A stretch of 64,000 nucleotides of DNA, taken from assembly GCF_013359695.1 (NCBI RefSeq), contig NZ_JABFMU010000001.1, positions 1-64,000 on the forward strand, read 5' to 3'. The stretch's first letter is position 1. Each line of letters opens with the position of its first letter. A model generated the notes under the pieces. That model did no database searches. It was not told the origin of the DNA and worked only from the letters and a program-made list of their open reading frames with translations. Below, piece after piece: positions 27,147 to 35,478 of the stretch. Both the position numbers and the translations under genes were made by a program. This DNA comes from Pseudomonas sp. C2B4 (lineage in GTDB: Bacteria > Pseudomonadota > Gammaproteobacteria > Pseudomonadales > Pseudomonadaceae).

Positions 27147-28205
27147 ATGGCTACCCCCCTGCCTCCTCGCGGACGCGGCACCGCGACCAACCCGCACAAC
27201 CGCTTCGCCCCCAACCGTTCGGTGACCGAGGACGACGGCTGGTATCAGGAAGCGCCGATGACCCAAGGCACTGAAGTGCGCATCGAAACGGCGAAAACCA
27301 TCATCACCCGCAACACCTCTCCGGACCTGCCCTTCGATCGCTCGATCAACCCTTACCGTGGCTGCGAGCACGGTTGCATCTATTGCTATGCACGCCCCAG
27401 CCACGCCTATTGGGACCTATCGCCAGGGCTTGATTTCGAAACAAAGCTGATCGCCAAGACCAACGCCGTGGACGTGCTGGAAGAACAGCTGTGCAAACGC
27501 GGTTATCAATGCGCACCGATCAACCTCGGTTCCAACACGGATCCTTATCAACCGATCGAGCGCGAATACAAGATCACCCGGCAAACCCTCGAAGTGCTCC
27601 TGCGTTACCGCCATCCGGTGACCATCGTGACCAAGGGCTCACTGATTCTTCGCGATCTGGACCTGCTGACCGAACTCGCCCGGCAAAAATTGGTGGCGGT
27701 GATGATCAGCCTGACCAGCCTGGACGACGAACTCAAGCGCATCCTCGAACCCCGGGCTGCGGCGCCCAAGGCCCGGTTGCGGGCGATCAGGGTCATGCGC
27801 GATGCAGGCATTCCGGTGGGTGTACTGTGTTCACCGATGATTCCGATGATCAACGACAGCGAACTCGAAAATCTGCTCACCGAGGCCCATGCGGCCGGGG
27901 CGCAGAGTGCGGCTTACATGATGTTGCGCCTGCCGCTGGAAGTGGCGCCGCTGTTCGAAGAATGGCTGCTCGCCCACTACCCGCAACGGGCCGCACATGT
28001 GTTGAGCCTGATCCGCCAGAGCCGTGGCGGTGAGCTTTACGACAGTCGCTTCGGGGCGCGGATGCGTGGCGAAGGCCCCTTTGCCGACCTGCTGGCACAG
28101 CGCTTTGCCAAAACCATCAAACGCCTGGGGCTCAATCATCGCGAAGGCTTCAATCTGGATTGCGAAGCCTTTTGTCCGCCGGGTCGCCAAATGTCGTTGA
28201 TTTAA
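27147..28205 (+). CDS. SplB-like radical SAM protein (PA0069 family), SOS-regulated
   Basis: The 352-residue radical SAM protein carries the CxxxCxxC cluster site at Cys73, Cys77 and Cys80 (NPYRGCEHGCIYCYARPSH). YWDLSPGLDFETKLIAK and NLGSNTDPYQPIER follow, as in the spore photoproduct lyase-like COG1533 group. In Bacillus, SplB repairs spore photoproduct; this family's substrate in Pseudomonas is unknown. The LexA box just upstream ties it to DNA damage. I recall PA0069 being in the P. aeruginosa LexA regulon. AAAGGA is the ribosome site. Confidence 0.9.
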   Translation: MATPLPPRGRGTATNPHNRFAPNRSVTEDDGWYQEAPMTQGTEVRIETAKTIITRNTSPDLPFDRSINPYRGCEHGCIYCYARPSHAYWDLSPGLDFETKLIAKTNAVDVLEEQLCKRGYQCAPINLGSNTDPYQPIEREYKITRQTLEVLLRYRHPVTIVTKGSLILRDLDLLTELARQKLVAVMISLTSLDDELKRILEPRAAAPKARLRAIRVMRDAGIPVGVLCSPMIPMINDSELENLLTEAHAAGAQSAAYMMLRLPLEVAPLFEEWLLAHYPQRAAHVLSLIRQSRGGELYDSRFGARMRGEGPFADLLAQRFAKTIKRLGLNHREGFNLDCEAFCPPGRQMSLI

Positions 28206-28255
28206 GGACAATTGGCCTAAGGTTGAGTACGGGGAAACCCGCGCAGTGTTAGGCT

Positions 28256-28274
28256 GGTCACGTTTTATGTGACC
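28256..28274. promoter_or_regulatory. Palindrome GGTCAC-N7-GTGACC upstream of the beta carbonic anhydrase
   Basis: A perfect 6-bp inverted repeat with a 7 bp AT-rich spacer (GTTTTAT), 174 bp before the next gene. It could be an operator, or a hairpin ending the radical SAM transcript; the absence of a T run favours an operator. Confidence 0.35.
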
Positions 28275-28447
28275 TGGAACACGCGTTCTAGAGCGTTTTA
28301 TTCAGTTTCAATTAAGATTCGACAGCTACCTTGCTCATCGAGTGACTGACGGGTCGAGTTTCAAGACCTGGATGTTTTTTAACCAGCCACTGGCTTCACA
28401 CCGGACAACACGGGATAACTCCCTGAGCCCGCCAAAGAGGATGAATC

Positions 28448-29179
28448 ATGAGTGACAAGGATAAACAGCCGTTGGCTGCGTCGGCTTCTGCCCAACCCGA
28501 GGTGGAAAGCGCCGATGCAGCGTTGAAGCGTATCGTTGACGGCTTTTTACATTTTCATCATGAGGTCTTCCCGCAGCAGGAAGAACTCTTCAAGAAACTC
28601 GCCACGGCCCAACAGCCACGGGCAATGTTCATCACTTGTGCCGACTCGCGCATCGTGCCCGAACTGATTACCCAAAGTTCGCCCGGCGATCTGTTCGTGA
28701 CTCGCAACGTTGGCAACGTCGTACCGCCTTATGGCCAGATGAACGGTGGTGTTTCCACGGCCATCGAGTACGCGGTGCTGGCACTGGGCGTACAGCACAT
28801 CATCATCTGCGGCCACTCCGACTGCGGTGCCATGCGTGCAGTACTCAATCCCGACAGCCTGGAAAAAATGCCCACGGTCAAAGCCTGGCTGCGGCACGCG
28901 GAAGTCGCGAAAACCATGGTGCACGAGAACTGCAACTGCACCGACGAAAACGAGAGCATGCATGTCCTCACCGAGGAAAATGTCATCGCCCAATTGCAGC
29001 ACTTGCGTACCCATCCTTCGGTAGCCTCGCGCATGGCGAACGGTCATCTGTTCATCCATGGCTGGGTCTACGACATCGAAACCAGCGAAATCAAAGCTTA
29101 CGACGCGGATCAGGGTCGTTTCCTGCCGCTCGACGGCAGTCACCCGATTCCGGTGGCGACGCCCAAAGCGCGCTTCTAA
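28448..29179 (+). CDS. Beta-class carbonic anhydrase
   Basis: This 243-residue beta carbonic anhydrase interconverts CO2 and bicarbonate. Zinc ligands are Cys64 in TCADSRIVPE (with Asp66 of the Asp/Arg dyad), His123 and Cys126 in IICGHSDCGAMRAV. NVGNVVPPYG is the conserved loop between them. It is followed 90 bp on by a SulP-family transporter, a pairing also known as a bicarbonate transport plus hydration module. AAAGAGG precedes the ATG. Confidence 0.94.
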   Translation: MSDKDKQPLAASASAQPEVESADAALKRIVDGFLHFHHEVFPQQEELFKKLATAQQPRAMFITCADSRIVPELITQSSPGDLFVTRNVGNVVPPYGQMNGGVSTAIEYAVLALGVQHIIICGHSDCGAMRAVLNPDSLEKMPTVKAWLRHAEVAKTMVHENCNCTDENESMHVLTEENVIAQLQHLRTHPSVASRMANGHLFIHGWVYDIETSEIKAYDADQGRFLPLDGSHPIPVATPKARF

Positions 29180-29269
29180 ATCCTCCTAACAATCTGTGTG
29201 GTTTGACGCCGGCCGCTGTTTCAGCGGTCCGGCCTTGCCACGCCTGAAGAAAACTTCGGGAGAATCACC

Positions 29270-30796
29270 ATGCGTGCTGCTCAATTGAAAGCTGTACTGC
29301 CACGGGAGCTATTGGCTTCGGTGGTTGTGTTTCTGGTCGCACTGCCCCTGTGCATGGGCATTGCCATCGCTTCGGGCCTGCCCCCTGCAAAAGGACTGAT
29401 TACCGGGATCATCGGTGGCCTGGTTGTCGGCTGGCTGGCGGGTTCTCCGCTGCAAGTCAGCGGTCCCGCGGCAGGCTTGGCAGTGCTGGTGTTCGAACTG
29501 GTTCGCCAGCACGGCGTGGCCATGCTTGGGCCGATCCTGCTATTGGCTGGCTTTCTGCAGCTGCTGGCCGGGCGTTTCAAGCTTGGTTGCTGGTTCCGGG
29601 TCACGGCCCCGGCGGTGGTGTACGGCATGCTCGCCGGGATTGGTGTGCTGATCGTACTTTCGCAGGTGCATGTGATGCTCGACGCCGCGCCGAAACCCTC
29701 GGGCCTGGACAACCTCACGGCGTTCCCCGGCGCAGTGGCACAGGCACTGCCGTCGTTCGGCTGGCAGGCCGGTCTGCTCGGGCTTTCGACCATCGCCGTG
29801 ATGTGGCTCTGGGAAAAACTGCGCCCGCGTTCACTGCGCTTCATTCCCGGCGCGCTGCTCGGGGTCGGCCTGGCGACGATCGCCAGCCGGCTGCTGGCAT
29901 TGCCCGTCAAACGGGTTGAAGTTCCCGCCAACCTGGCCGAAGCCATCGACTGGCTCAAACCTGCGGACCTGCTCAACCTGACCGACCCCGCGCTACTGAT
30001 CGCCGCTTTCGCCGTGGCTTTCATTGCCAGCGCCGAGACCCTGCTGTCCGCTGCTGCGGTGGATCGCATGCACAGCGGCCAACGCTCGGACTTCGACCGT
30101 GAACTGTCAGCGCAAGGTGTGGGCAATATGCTCTGCGGATTACTCGGCGCGTTGCCAATGACCGGGGTGATCGTGCGCAGTTCAGCCAACGTCCAGGCCG
30201 GCGCCACCACCCGTTACTCGACGATTTTCCACGGTCTGTGGCTGCTGGCGTTCGTGTTGTTGCTGTCGAGCGTCCTGCAAAGCATTCCAGTGGCAAGCCT
30301 GGCCGGTGTGCTGGTTTACACCGGTTTCAAACTGGTAGACCTCAAAACCTTTCGCGGTCTGGGTCGCTACGGCCGGATGCCGATGTTCACCTACGCCGCA
30401 ACGGCATTGGCGATCATCTTCACCGACTTGCTGACCGGTGTTCTGATCGGTTTCGGCCTGACCCTGGTGAAGCTGGCGCTGAAGGCTTCTCGCTTGAAGA
30501 TCAGCCTGATCGACCTGCCCCAAGAGGGTGAAATGGAATTGCGCCTGGTGGGTGCGGCGACCTTCCTCAAGGTGCCGGCGCTGACCCAGATACTCGGCAG
30601 CATACCGCCAGGCACCACGGTGCACGTGCCGCTCAATCATCTGAGCTACATCGATCACTCGTGCCTGGAGTTGCTGGAAGACTGGGGCCGGGCGAATGCG
30701 GCCAAGGGTTCGACGTTGTTGATCGAGTCACGCGGGTTGAAGCGCAGGCTGGAGGGGCGCGTTCGGACCAATATCGGCATCGGCGCGGCTGGATAA
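29270..30796 (+). CDS. SulP-family anion transporter
   Basis: This 508-residue membrane protein has about ten to twelve hydrophobic segments and the SulP signature (LVALPLCMGIAIASGLPPAK, GLITGIIGGLVVGWLAGSPL, QVSGPAAGLAV). The C-terminal soluble part (about residues 420-508) resembles a STAS domain. The preceding beta carbonic anhydrase gene suggests bicarbonate, rather than sulfate, as substrate. SulP proteins next to carbonic anhydrase genes are a recognised pattern in bacteria. Substrate is unproven. Confidence 0.9.
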   Translation: MRAAQLKAVLPRELLASVVVFLVALPLCMGIAIASGLPPAKGLITGIIGGLVVGWLAGSPLQVSGPAAGLAVLVFELVRQHGVAMLGPILLLAGFLQLLAGRFKLGCWFRVTAPAVVYGMLAGIGVLIVLSQVHVMLDAAPKPSGLDNLTAFPGAVAQALPSFGWQAGLLGLSTIAVMWLWEKLRPRSLRFIPGALLGVGLATIASRLLALPVKRVEVPANLAEAIDWLKPADLLNLTDPALLIAAFAVAFIASAETLLSAAAVDRMHSGQRSDFDRELSAQGVGNMLCGLLGALPMTGVIVRSSANVQAGATTRYSTIFHGLWLLAFVLLLSSVLQSIPVASLAGVLVYTGFKLVDLKTFRGLGRYGRMPMFTYAATALAIIFTDLLTGVLIGFGLTLVKLALKASRLKISLIDLPQEGEMELRLVGAATFLKVPALTQILGSIPPGTTVHVPLNHLSYIDHSCLELLEDWGRANAAKGSTLLIESRGLKRRLEGRVRTNIGIGAAG

Positions 30797-30800
30797 AAAA

Positions 30801-30897
30801 CTGTGTGGGAGCGAGCCTGCTCGCGAAAGCGTTCTGTCAGTCGACATAAATGTTGAATGATCAAATGCATTCGCGAGCAGGCTCGCTCCCACAGGTT
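30801..30897. repeat. BIME: REP pair after the SulP gene
   Basis: CTGTGTGGGAGCGAGCCTGC...TCGCGAA (30801-30827) and TTCGCGAGCAGGCTCGCTCCCACAGG (30870-30895) are inverted and flank 42 bp. The GCGAGCAGGCTCGC subclass is shared with the 40655 element. Confidence 0.92.
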
Positions 30898-30907
30898 CCG
30901 GGGTGGA

Positions 30908-31558
30908 TCAAGCCACGGTTTGATCCAGCGCCAGGCCCACACCCAGGCGGCGGGACATGCAAGGCCAGCGCTTCCACGCGGCGCCAGTGTCCGGGCTGCT
31001 GAGTTTCTCGCGGTAGGCTTCAACCGATTCCAGCGCAAAGCTGTCGTCGTTGAGCATCTCGTCCACGGCGTGGTGCACGGCCTCGTCCAGTTGGTTGGCA
31101 AATTCCTCACCGATCAACTGGTGAGCAATCAGATTGGCGACCGTCATGTCCAAGGGGATCAGTGGCTGGCCGAAATGCTTGATGTACAAGTCGTTGACCT
31201 CTTCGACGAACCGATGCGCCAGATAGGCTTCGTCCAGCAGGCTGTCGAGCCCGACATGCCCGGCCATGATCGCCGGCGGCTGGAGGAAGTACTGCTCGGC
31301 GATTTTCAGCACCGGTTTGATCTGTGATTCGATGCCCGCTTCCCTGGCGACTTCATTGGCTGCTTCCAGCAGATCAGGAACTTCGTCGATGTAGGCGGCG
31401 ACAAAACGCGTCAGCACGCCGTTGGCGTCCGTCTCCGGCAACTGGATCGCCGGGTGTAGATGAGGCAGTTTACTTTCCAGCTGACGAGTCAGCAGGCGGG
31501 TCTCGGCTTCGTGTTGTTGGGCTTTTTGGATCTGCTCGCGCAATGCGGCGGTGTTCAT
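30908..31558 (-). CDS. Uncharacterised Pseudomonas protein (PA0104-like)
   Basis: This 216-residue soluble, mostly helical protein starts at ATG 31558; an upstream ATG at 31582 lacks support. No signal peptide or membrane segment is visible. The opening LREQIQKAQQHEAETRLLTR, QLESKLPHLHPAIQLPETDA is coiled-coil-like and rich in Gln/Glu. Histidines cluster in the middle (AYLAHRFVEEVNDLYIKHFG and LIAHQLIGEEFANQLDEAVH). I do not recognise a family. Its position, head to head with coxB, is as I recall conserved in Pseudomonas, so a role near cytochrome oxidase is possible but unproven. Confidence 0.7.
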   Translation of the reverse strand: MNTAALREQIQKAQQHEAETRLLTRQLESKLPHLHPAIQLPETDANGVLTRFVAAYIDEVPDLLEAANEVAREAGIESQIKPVLKIAEQYFLQPPAIMAGHVGLDSLLDEAYLAHRFVEEVNDLYIKHFGQPLIPLDMTVANLIAHQLIGEEFANQLDEAVHHAVDEMLNDDSFALESVEAYREKLSSPDTGAAWKRWPCMSRRLGVGLALDQTVA

Positions 31559-31928
31559 GAAAACTCCAGGAAACAAAGGCAATGAAATAGGGAAGACATA
31601 ACTTAGCTGGCTTACGAAAAATGCTAAGACGCATTTGTCATAATTGTTTCATCCTTGAGACGCCCGCGTTATATCGGTTTGCCACCACTCGTCTGCATCC
31701 TTCTCCATTCGTGACCCGCAACGCAAGTTAATGCTGTTTCAGATGATTTACGCCTTCACATTGCGAGGTGAGAGTCGCTGTCTATACTCGCTCATGAATG
31801 GAGTTAGCTGATGACGCCCGACTGCACTGCAGCAAGGCCCGGCGATTCAAGTTCGTAGTCTGATGCAGCCGCTCCCTTGCCGCAGGTGAAAGCCGGCGGG
31901 ATAACAAGAACGATAAGGGGAACCCGCA
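31559..31928. other. 370 bp divergent intergenic region, upstream of the cox locus
   Basis: No gene is credible here. It carries the coxB promoter candidate (31761-31788), a C+T-rich leader for coxB, and the AT-rich start side of the PA0104-like gene (GTCATAATTGTTTC near 31640). AAGGGGAACCCGCA is the coxB ribosome site. Confidence 0.6.
31761..31788 (+). promoter_or_regulatory. Candidate coxB promoter, sigma-S-like -10
   Basis: TTGCGA (31761-31766) and CTATACT (31782-31788) are separated by 16 bp before TATACT. CTATACT, with C at -13, is the sigma-S-preferred -10. The aa3 oxidase of P. aeruginosa is known to depend on RpoS in stationary phase, which agrees. No experimental start is available here. 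Confidence 0.5.
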
Positions 31929-33056
31929 ATGATGCGACATCCACATGTCTGGATGGGCCTCCTGTTGTGGTCGATTTTCAGTCAGGCGCAAGCGGCCTGG
32001 ACTGTGAATATGGCGCCTGGAGCGACTGAAATCAGTCACGCTGTGTTTGACCTGCACATGACCATTTTCTGGATCTGTGTAGTGATCGGCATCATCGTCT
32101 TTGGCGCCATGTTCTGGTCGATGATCCTGCATCGCCGCTCGACCGGGCAGGTCGCCGCAAAATTTCATGAAAGCACCACCGTCGAAATCCTCTGGACCAT
32201 CGTGCCCTTCATCATTCTGGTGGCCATGGCGGTTCCGGCGACCGCGACCCTGATCAAGATGTACGACGCCAGTGAGCCGGATATCGATATCCAGGTCACC
32301 GGTTACCAGTGGAAGTGGCACTACAAATACCTGGGTCAGGACGTCGAGTTCTTCAGCAACCTGGCCACCCCCGCCGATCAGATCCACAACAAGGAAGCCA
32401 AGAGCGAGCATTACTTGCTCGAAGTCGACAAGCCGTTGGTGCTGCCGATCGGCGCCAAGGTGCGCTTCCTCGTGACGTCCGCCGACGTGATCCACTCCTG
32501 GTGGGTGCCCGCCTTCGCGGTCAAGCGCGATGCGATCCCCGGGTTCGTCAACGAAGCCTGGACCCGCGTCGACAAACCCGGCATCTACCGTGGCCAGTGC
32601 GCCGAACTGTGCGGCAAGGATCACGGTTTCATGCCGATCGTGGTCGAGGTCAAGGACAAGCCCGATTACGAAAAATGGCTGGCCGAGCGCAAGGCTGAAG
32701 CCGCGCAACTTAAAGAACTGACCAGCAAGGAGTGGACCCTCGACGAACTCAAGGAGCGCGGCGACAAGGTCTATCACACCACTTGCGTGGCCTGTCACCA
32801 GGCCGAAGGCCAGGGCCTGCCGCCGATGTTCCCGGCACTCAAGGGCTCGAAAATCGCCACCGGACCGATCAAGGATCACTTGGGCATTGTCTTCCACGGC
32901 AAGCCTGGTACCGCCATGGCAGCGTTCGGCAAGCAGCTGTCGGAAGTCGATATCGCGGCGGTTGTGACCTACGAACGTAACGCCTGGGGCAACAACAAGG
33001 GCGACATGGTCACGCCGAAAGAAGTGCTGGAGCTGAAACAGGCGGAAAGCAAATGA
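31929..33056 (+). CDS. coxB: Cytochrome c oxidase subunit II with fused cytochrome c domain
   Basis: This 375-residue subunit receives electrons from cytochrome c. The signal peptide (residues 1-23) is followed by two membrane helices (about 44-66 and 88-108). The CuA domain shows QCAELCGKDHGFMP (Cys224, Cys228, His, Met). A fused C-terminal cytochrome c has CVACH at 286-290 and a methionine in KPGTAMAAFG as likely sixth ligand. This caa3-like fusion is standard for the Pseudomonas aa3 enzyme. It is the first gene of the cox locus. Confidence 0.97.
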   Translation: MMRHPHVWMGLLLWSIFSQAQAAWTVNMAPGATEISHAVFDLHMTIFWICVVIGIIVFGAMFWSMILHRRSTGQVAAKFHESTTVEILWTIVPFIILVAMAVPATATLIKMYDASEPDIDIQVTGYQWKWHYKYLGQDVEFFSNLATPADQIHNKEAKSEHYLLEVDKPLVLPIGAKVRFLVTSADVIHSWWVPAFAVKRDAIPGFVNEAWTRVDKPGIYRGQCAELCGKDHGFMPIVVEVKDKPDYEKWLAERKAEAAQLKELTSKEWTLDELKERGDKVYHTTCVACHQAEGQGLPPMFPALKGSKIATGPIKDHLGIVFHGKPGTAMAAFGKQLSEVDIAAVVTYERNAWGNNKGDMVTPKEVLELKQAESK

Positions 33057-33138
33057 CCCGGTCTATTGCGTACACCAGCAACCGGTCGGGGCAATGCGCT
33101 CCGGCCCGCCCAGCCTCTCTGTTTGCAGGAGACATGAA

Positions 33139-34731
33139 ATGACGGCTGTCATCGATGACCCTGTCCATACCCATACCGAGCACGCCCATGGCCCTGCCAA
33201 AGGCCTGATGCGCTGGGTGCTGACCACCAACCACAAGGATATCGGCACGCTGTACCTGTGGTTTGCGTTTTCCATGTTCCTCTTGGGCGGCTCGTTCGCG
33301 ATGGTGATTCGCGCCGAGCTGTTCCAGCCGGGGCTACAAATCGTCCAGCCGGAATTCTTCAACCAGATGACCACCATGCACGGTCTGGTGATGGTCTTCG
33401 GTGCGGTGATGCCGGCTTTCGTCGGCCTCGCCAACTGGATGGTTCCGCTGATGATCGGTGCACCGGACATGGCGTTGCCGCGGATGAACAACTTCAGTTT
33501 CTGGCTGCTGCCGGCGGCGTTCCTGCTGTTGGTGTCGACCCTGTTCACCCCCGGTGGCGGGCCGAACTTTGGCTGGACGTTCTACGCGCCGCTGTCAACG
33601 ACCTACGCGCCGGAAAGCGTGACCTTCTTCATCTTCGCCATCCACTTGATGGGGATCAGCTCGATCATGGGCGCGATCAACGTGATCGCCACCATCCTCA
33701 ACCTGCGCGCCCCCGGCATGACGCTGATGAAAATGCCGCTGTTCGTCTGGACCTGGCTGATCACCGCGTTCCTGCTGATTGCGGTGATGCCGGTACTGGC
33801 CGGTTGCGTGACAATGATGCTGATGGACATCCACTTCGGCACCAGCTTCTTCAGTGCCGCCGGTGGCGGTGACCCGGTACTGTTCCAGCATGTGTTCTGG
33901 TTCTTCGGTCACCCGGAGGTGTACATCATGATCCTGCCGGCCTTCGGTGCCGTCAGCTCGATCATTCCTGCGTTCTCGCGCAAGCCGCTGTTCGGTTACA
34001 CCTCGATGGTCTATGCCACCGCGAGTATCGCGTTCCTGTCGTTCATCGTCTGGGCGCACCACATGTTTGTGGTCGGCATTCCGCTGGTAGGCGAGCTGTT
34101 CTTCATGTACGCCACGTTGCTGATCGCCGTGCCCACCGGGGTGAAGGTGTTCAACTGGGCCAGCACCATGTGGCAGGGTTCGTTGACCTTCGAGACGCCA
34201 ATGCTGTTCGCCGTGGCGTTCGTGATCCTGTTCTCCATCGGCGGTTTCTCCGGGCTGATGCTGGCTATCGCCCCGGCGGACTTCCAGTACCAGGACACCT
34301 ACTTCGTGGTCGCGCATTTCCACTATGTGCTGGTGCCGGGGGCGATCTTCGGGATCTTCGCTTCGGCCTACTACTGGATGCCGAAATGGACCGGACACAT
34401 GTATGACGAAACCCTCGGCAAGCTGCACTTCTGGTTGTCATTCATCGGCATGAACATGGCCTTCTTCCCGATGCACTTCGTGGGGCTGGCGGGCATGCCA
34501 CGACGGATTCCGGACTACAACCTGCAGTTCGCCGACTTCAACATGGTGTCGTCGATCGGCGCGTTCATGTTTGGCGCCACGCAGATCTTCTTCCTGTTCA
34601 TCGTGATCAAGACCATCCGCGGCGGCCCGCCTGCACCGGCCAAACCGTGGGACGGGGCCGAAGGCCTGGAGTGGAGCATTCCGTCACCGGCGCCCTATCA
34701 CACCTTCACCACGCCGCCGGAAGTGAAATGA
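33139..34731 (+). CDS. coxA: Cytochrome c oxidase subunit I (aa3)
   Basis: The catalytic 530-residue subunit has about 12 membrane helices and carries heme a, heme a3 and CuB. The start is ATG 33139 (MTAVIDDPVHTHTEHAHGPA) behind GCAGGAG. The heme a ligand region MTTMHGLVMVFGAVMPAF is at residues 85-105. The crosslinked Tyr/His pair is in WFFGHPEVYIMILP (His258, Tyr262), followed by VWAHHMFVVGI (CuB histidines), and VAHFHYVLV holds the final heme ligands. Proton exit residues lie further on. It is part of one transcription unit with coxB. Confidence 0.98.
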   Translation: MTAVIDDPVHTHTEHAHGPAKGLMRWVLTTNHKDIGTLYLWFAFSMFLLGGSFAMVIRAELFQPGLQIVQPEFFNQMTTMHGLVMVFGAVMPAFVGLANWMVPLMIGAPDMALPRMNNFSFWLLPAAFLLLVSTLFTPGGGPNFGWTFYAPLSTTYAPESVTFFIFAIHLMGISSIMGAINVIATILNLRAPGMTLMKMPLFVWTWLITAFLLIAVMPVLAGCVTMMLMDIHFGTSFFSAAGGGDPVLFQHVFWFFGHPEVYIMILPAFGAVSSIIPAFSRKPLFGYTSMVYATASIAFLSFIVWAHHMFVVGIPLVGELFFMYATLLIAVPTGVKVFNWASTMWQGSLTFETPMLFAVAFVILFSIGGFSGLMLAIAPADFQYQDTYFVVAHFHYVLVPGAIFGIFASAYYWMPKWTGHMYDETLGKLHFWLSFIGMNMAFFPMHFVGLAGMPRRIPDYNLQFADFNMVSSIGAFMFGATQIFFLFIVIKTIRGGPPAPAKPWDGAEGLEWSIPSPAPYHTFTTPPEVK

Positions 34732-34749
34732 AATGAGCGCCATGGCCTT

Positions 34750-34878
34750 TGTGGGAGCGAGCCTGTGTGGCGAGGGAGCTTGCTCCCGCTCGGCTGCGAA
34801 GCAGACGCAAAGCTTTTGGGGTCGCTTCGCGACCCAGCGGGAGCAAGCTCCCTCGCCACACAGGCTCGCTCCCACAGG
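34750..34878. repeat. Nested REP/BIME array inside the cox locus
   Basis: Four REP-like halves nest here. An outer pair GTGGGAGCGAGCCTGTG and CACAGGCTCGCTCCCAC encloses an inner pair, GTGGCGAGGGAGCTTGCTCCCGC and GCGGGAGCAAGCTCCCTCGCCAC. A third inner palindrome, GGTCGCTTCGCGACC, sits at the core near 34820. It lies between coxA and ctaG, inside the locus, so it may modulate downstream expression rather than end transcription. Confidence 0.93.
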
Positions 34879-34901
34879 GCTCTCGGCGCAGGTGAGAAAT
34901 C

Positions 34902-35453
34902 ATGGCTGACTCGATTTCGATGAAGAAACTGGTCACCCGCCTGTTGCTGGTGGTGGTGGCGATGTTTGTCTTCGGGTTTGCCCTGGTGCCGATCTACGAC
35001 GTGATGTGCAAGGCGTTCGGCATCAATGGCAAGACCGCCGGGCAGTACGAGGGCGAGCAAACGGTCGATACCTCGCGGCAGGTTCGCGTGCAGTTCCTGA
35101 CGACCAATTCCGTCGACATGTCCTGGGATTTCTATCCCAAGAGCGATGAGCTCACGGCCAACCCGGGGGCGGTGAACGAGATGATCTTCATTGCGCACAA
35201 CCCCACCGACCGCCCGATGAGTGCCCAGGCCGTACCAAGCATCGCGCCCAGCGCTGCGGCGGCGTATTTCCACAAGACCGAATGCTTCTGCTTTACCCAG
35301 CAAGTGCTGCAGCCCGGTGAACGAATAGAAATGCCGGTACGTTTCATCGTTGACCGTGACATGCCCAAGGAAGTGAAGCATTTGACGCTGTCCTACACGC
35401 TGTTCGATATCACCGCCCGACATCCACCGGTCGCAGTAAACACTGGCGGTTGA
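34902..35453 (+). CDS. ctaG: Cytochrome c oxidase assembly protein CtaG (Cox11 family)
   Basis: The 183-residue copper chaperone delivers Cu to the CuB site of subunit I. It has one N-terminal membrane helix (about residues 10-32, LLLVVVAMFVFGFALVPIYD) and a periplasmic beta-sandwich. The Cu ligands are in ECFCFTQQ (Cys128 and Cys130), with CKAFGINGKT adjacent to the membrane. The gene starts after the nested REP array. Cox11 length and motifs are complete. Confidence 0.95.
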   Translation: MADSISMKKLVTRLLLVVVAMFVFGFALVPIYDVMCKAFGINGKTAGQYEGEQTVDTSRQVRVQFLTTNSVDMSWDFYPKSDELTANPGAVNEMIFIAHNPTDRPMSAQAVPSIAPSAAAAYFHKTECFCFTQQVLQPGERIEMPVRFIVDRDMPKEVKHLTLSYTLFDITARHPPVAVNTGG

Positions 35454-35478
35454 GCGTGCCCGATAAGGAGAACAATAA

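Noticed and set aside
31782..32897. 371-codon frame opposite coxB
   Set aside because: Mirrors coxB codons and carries repetitive Asp/Gly/His; not a gene.
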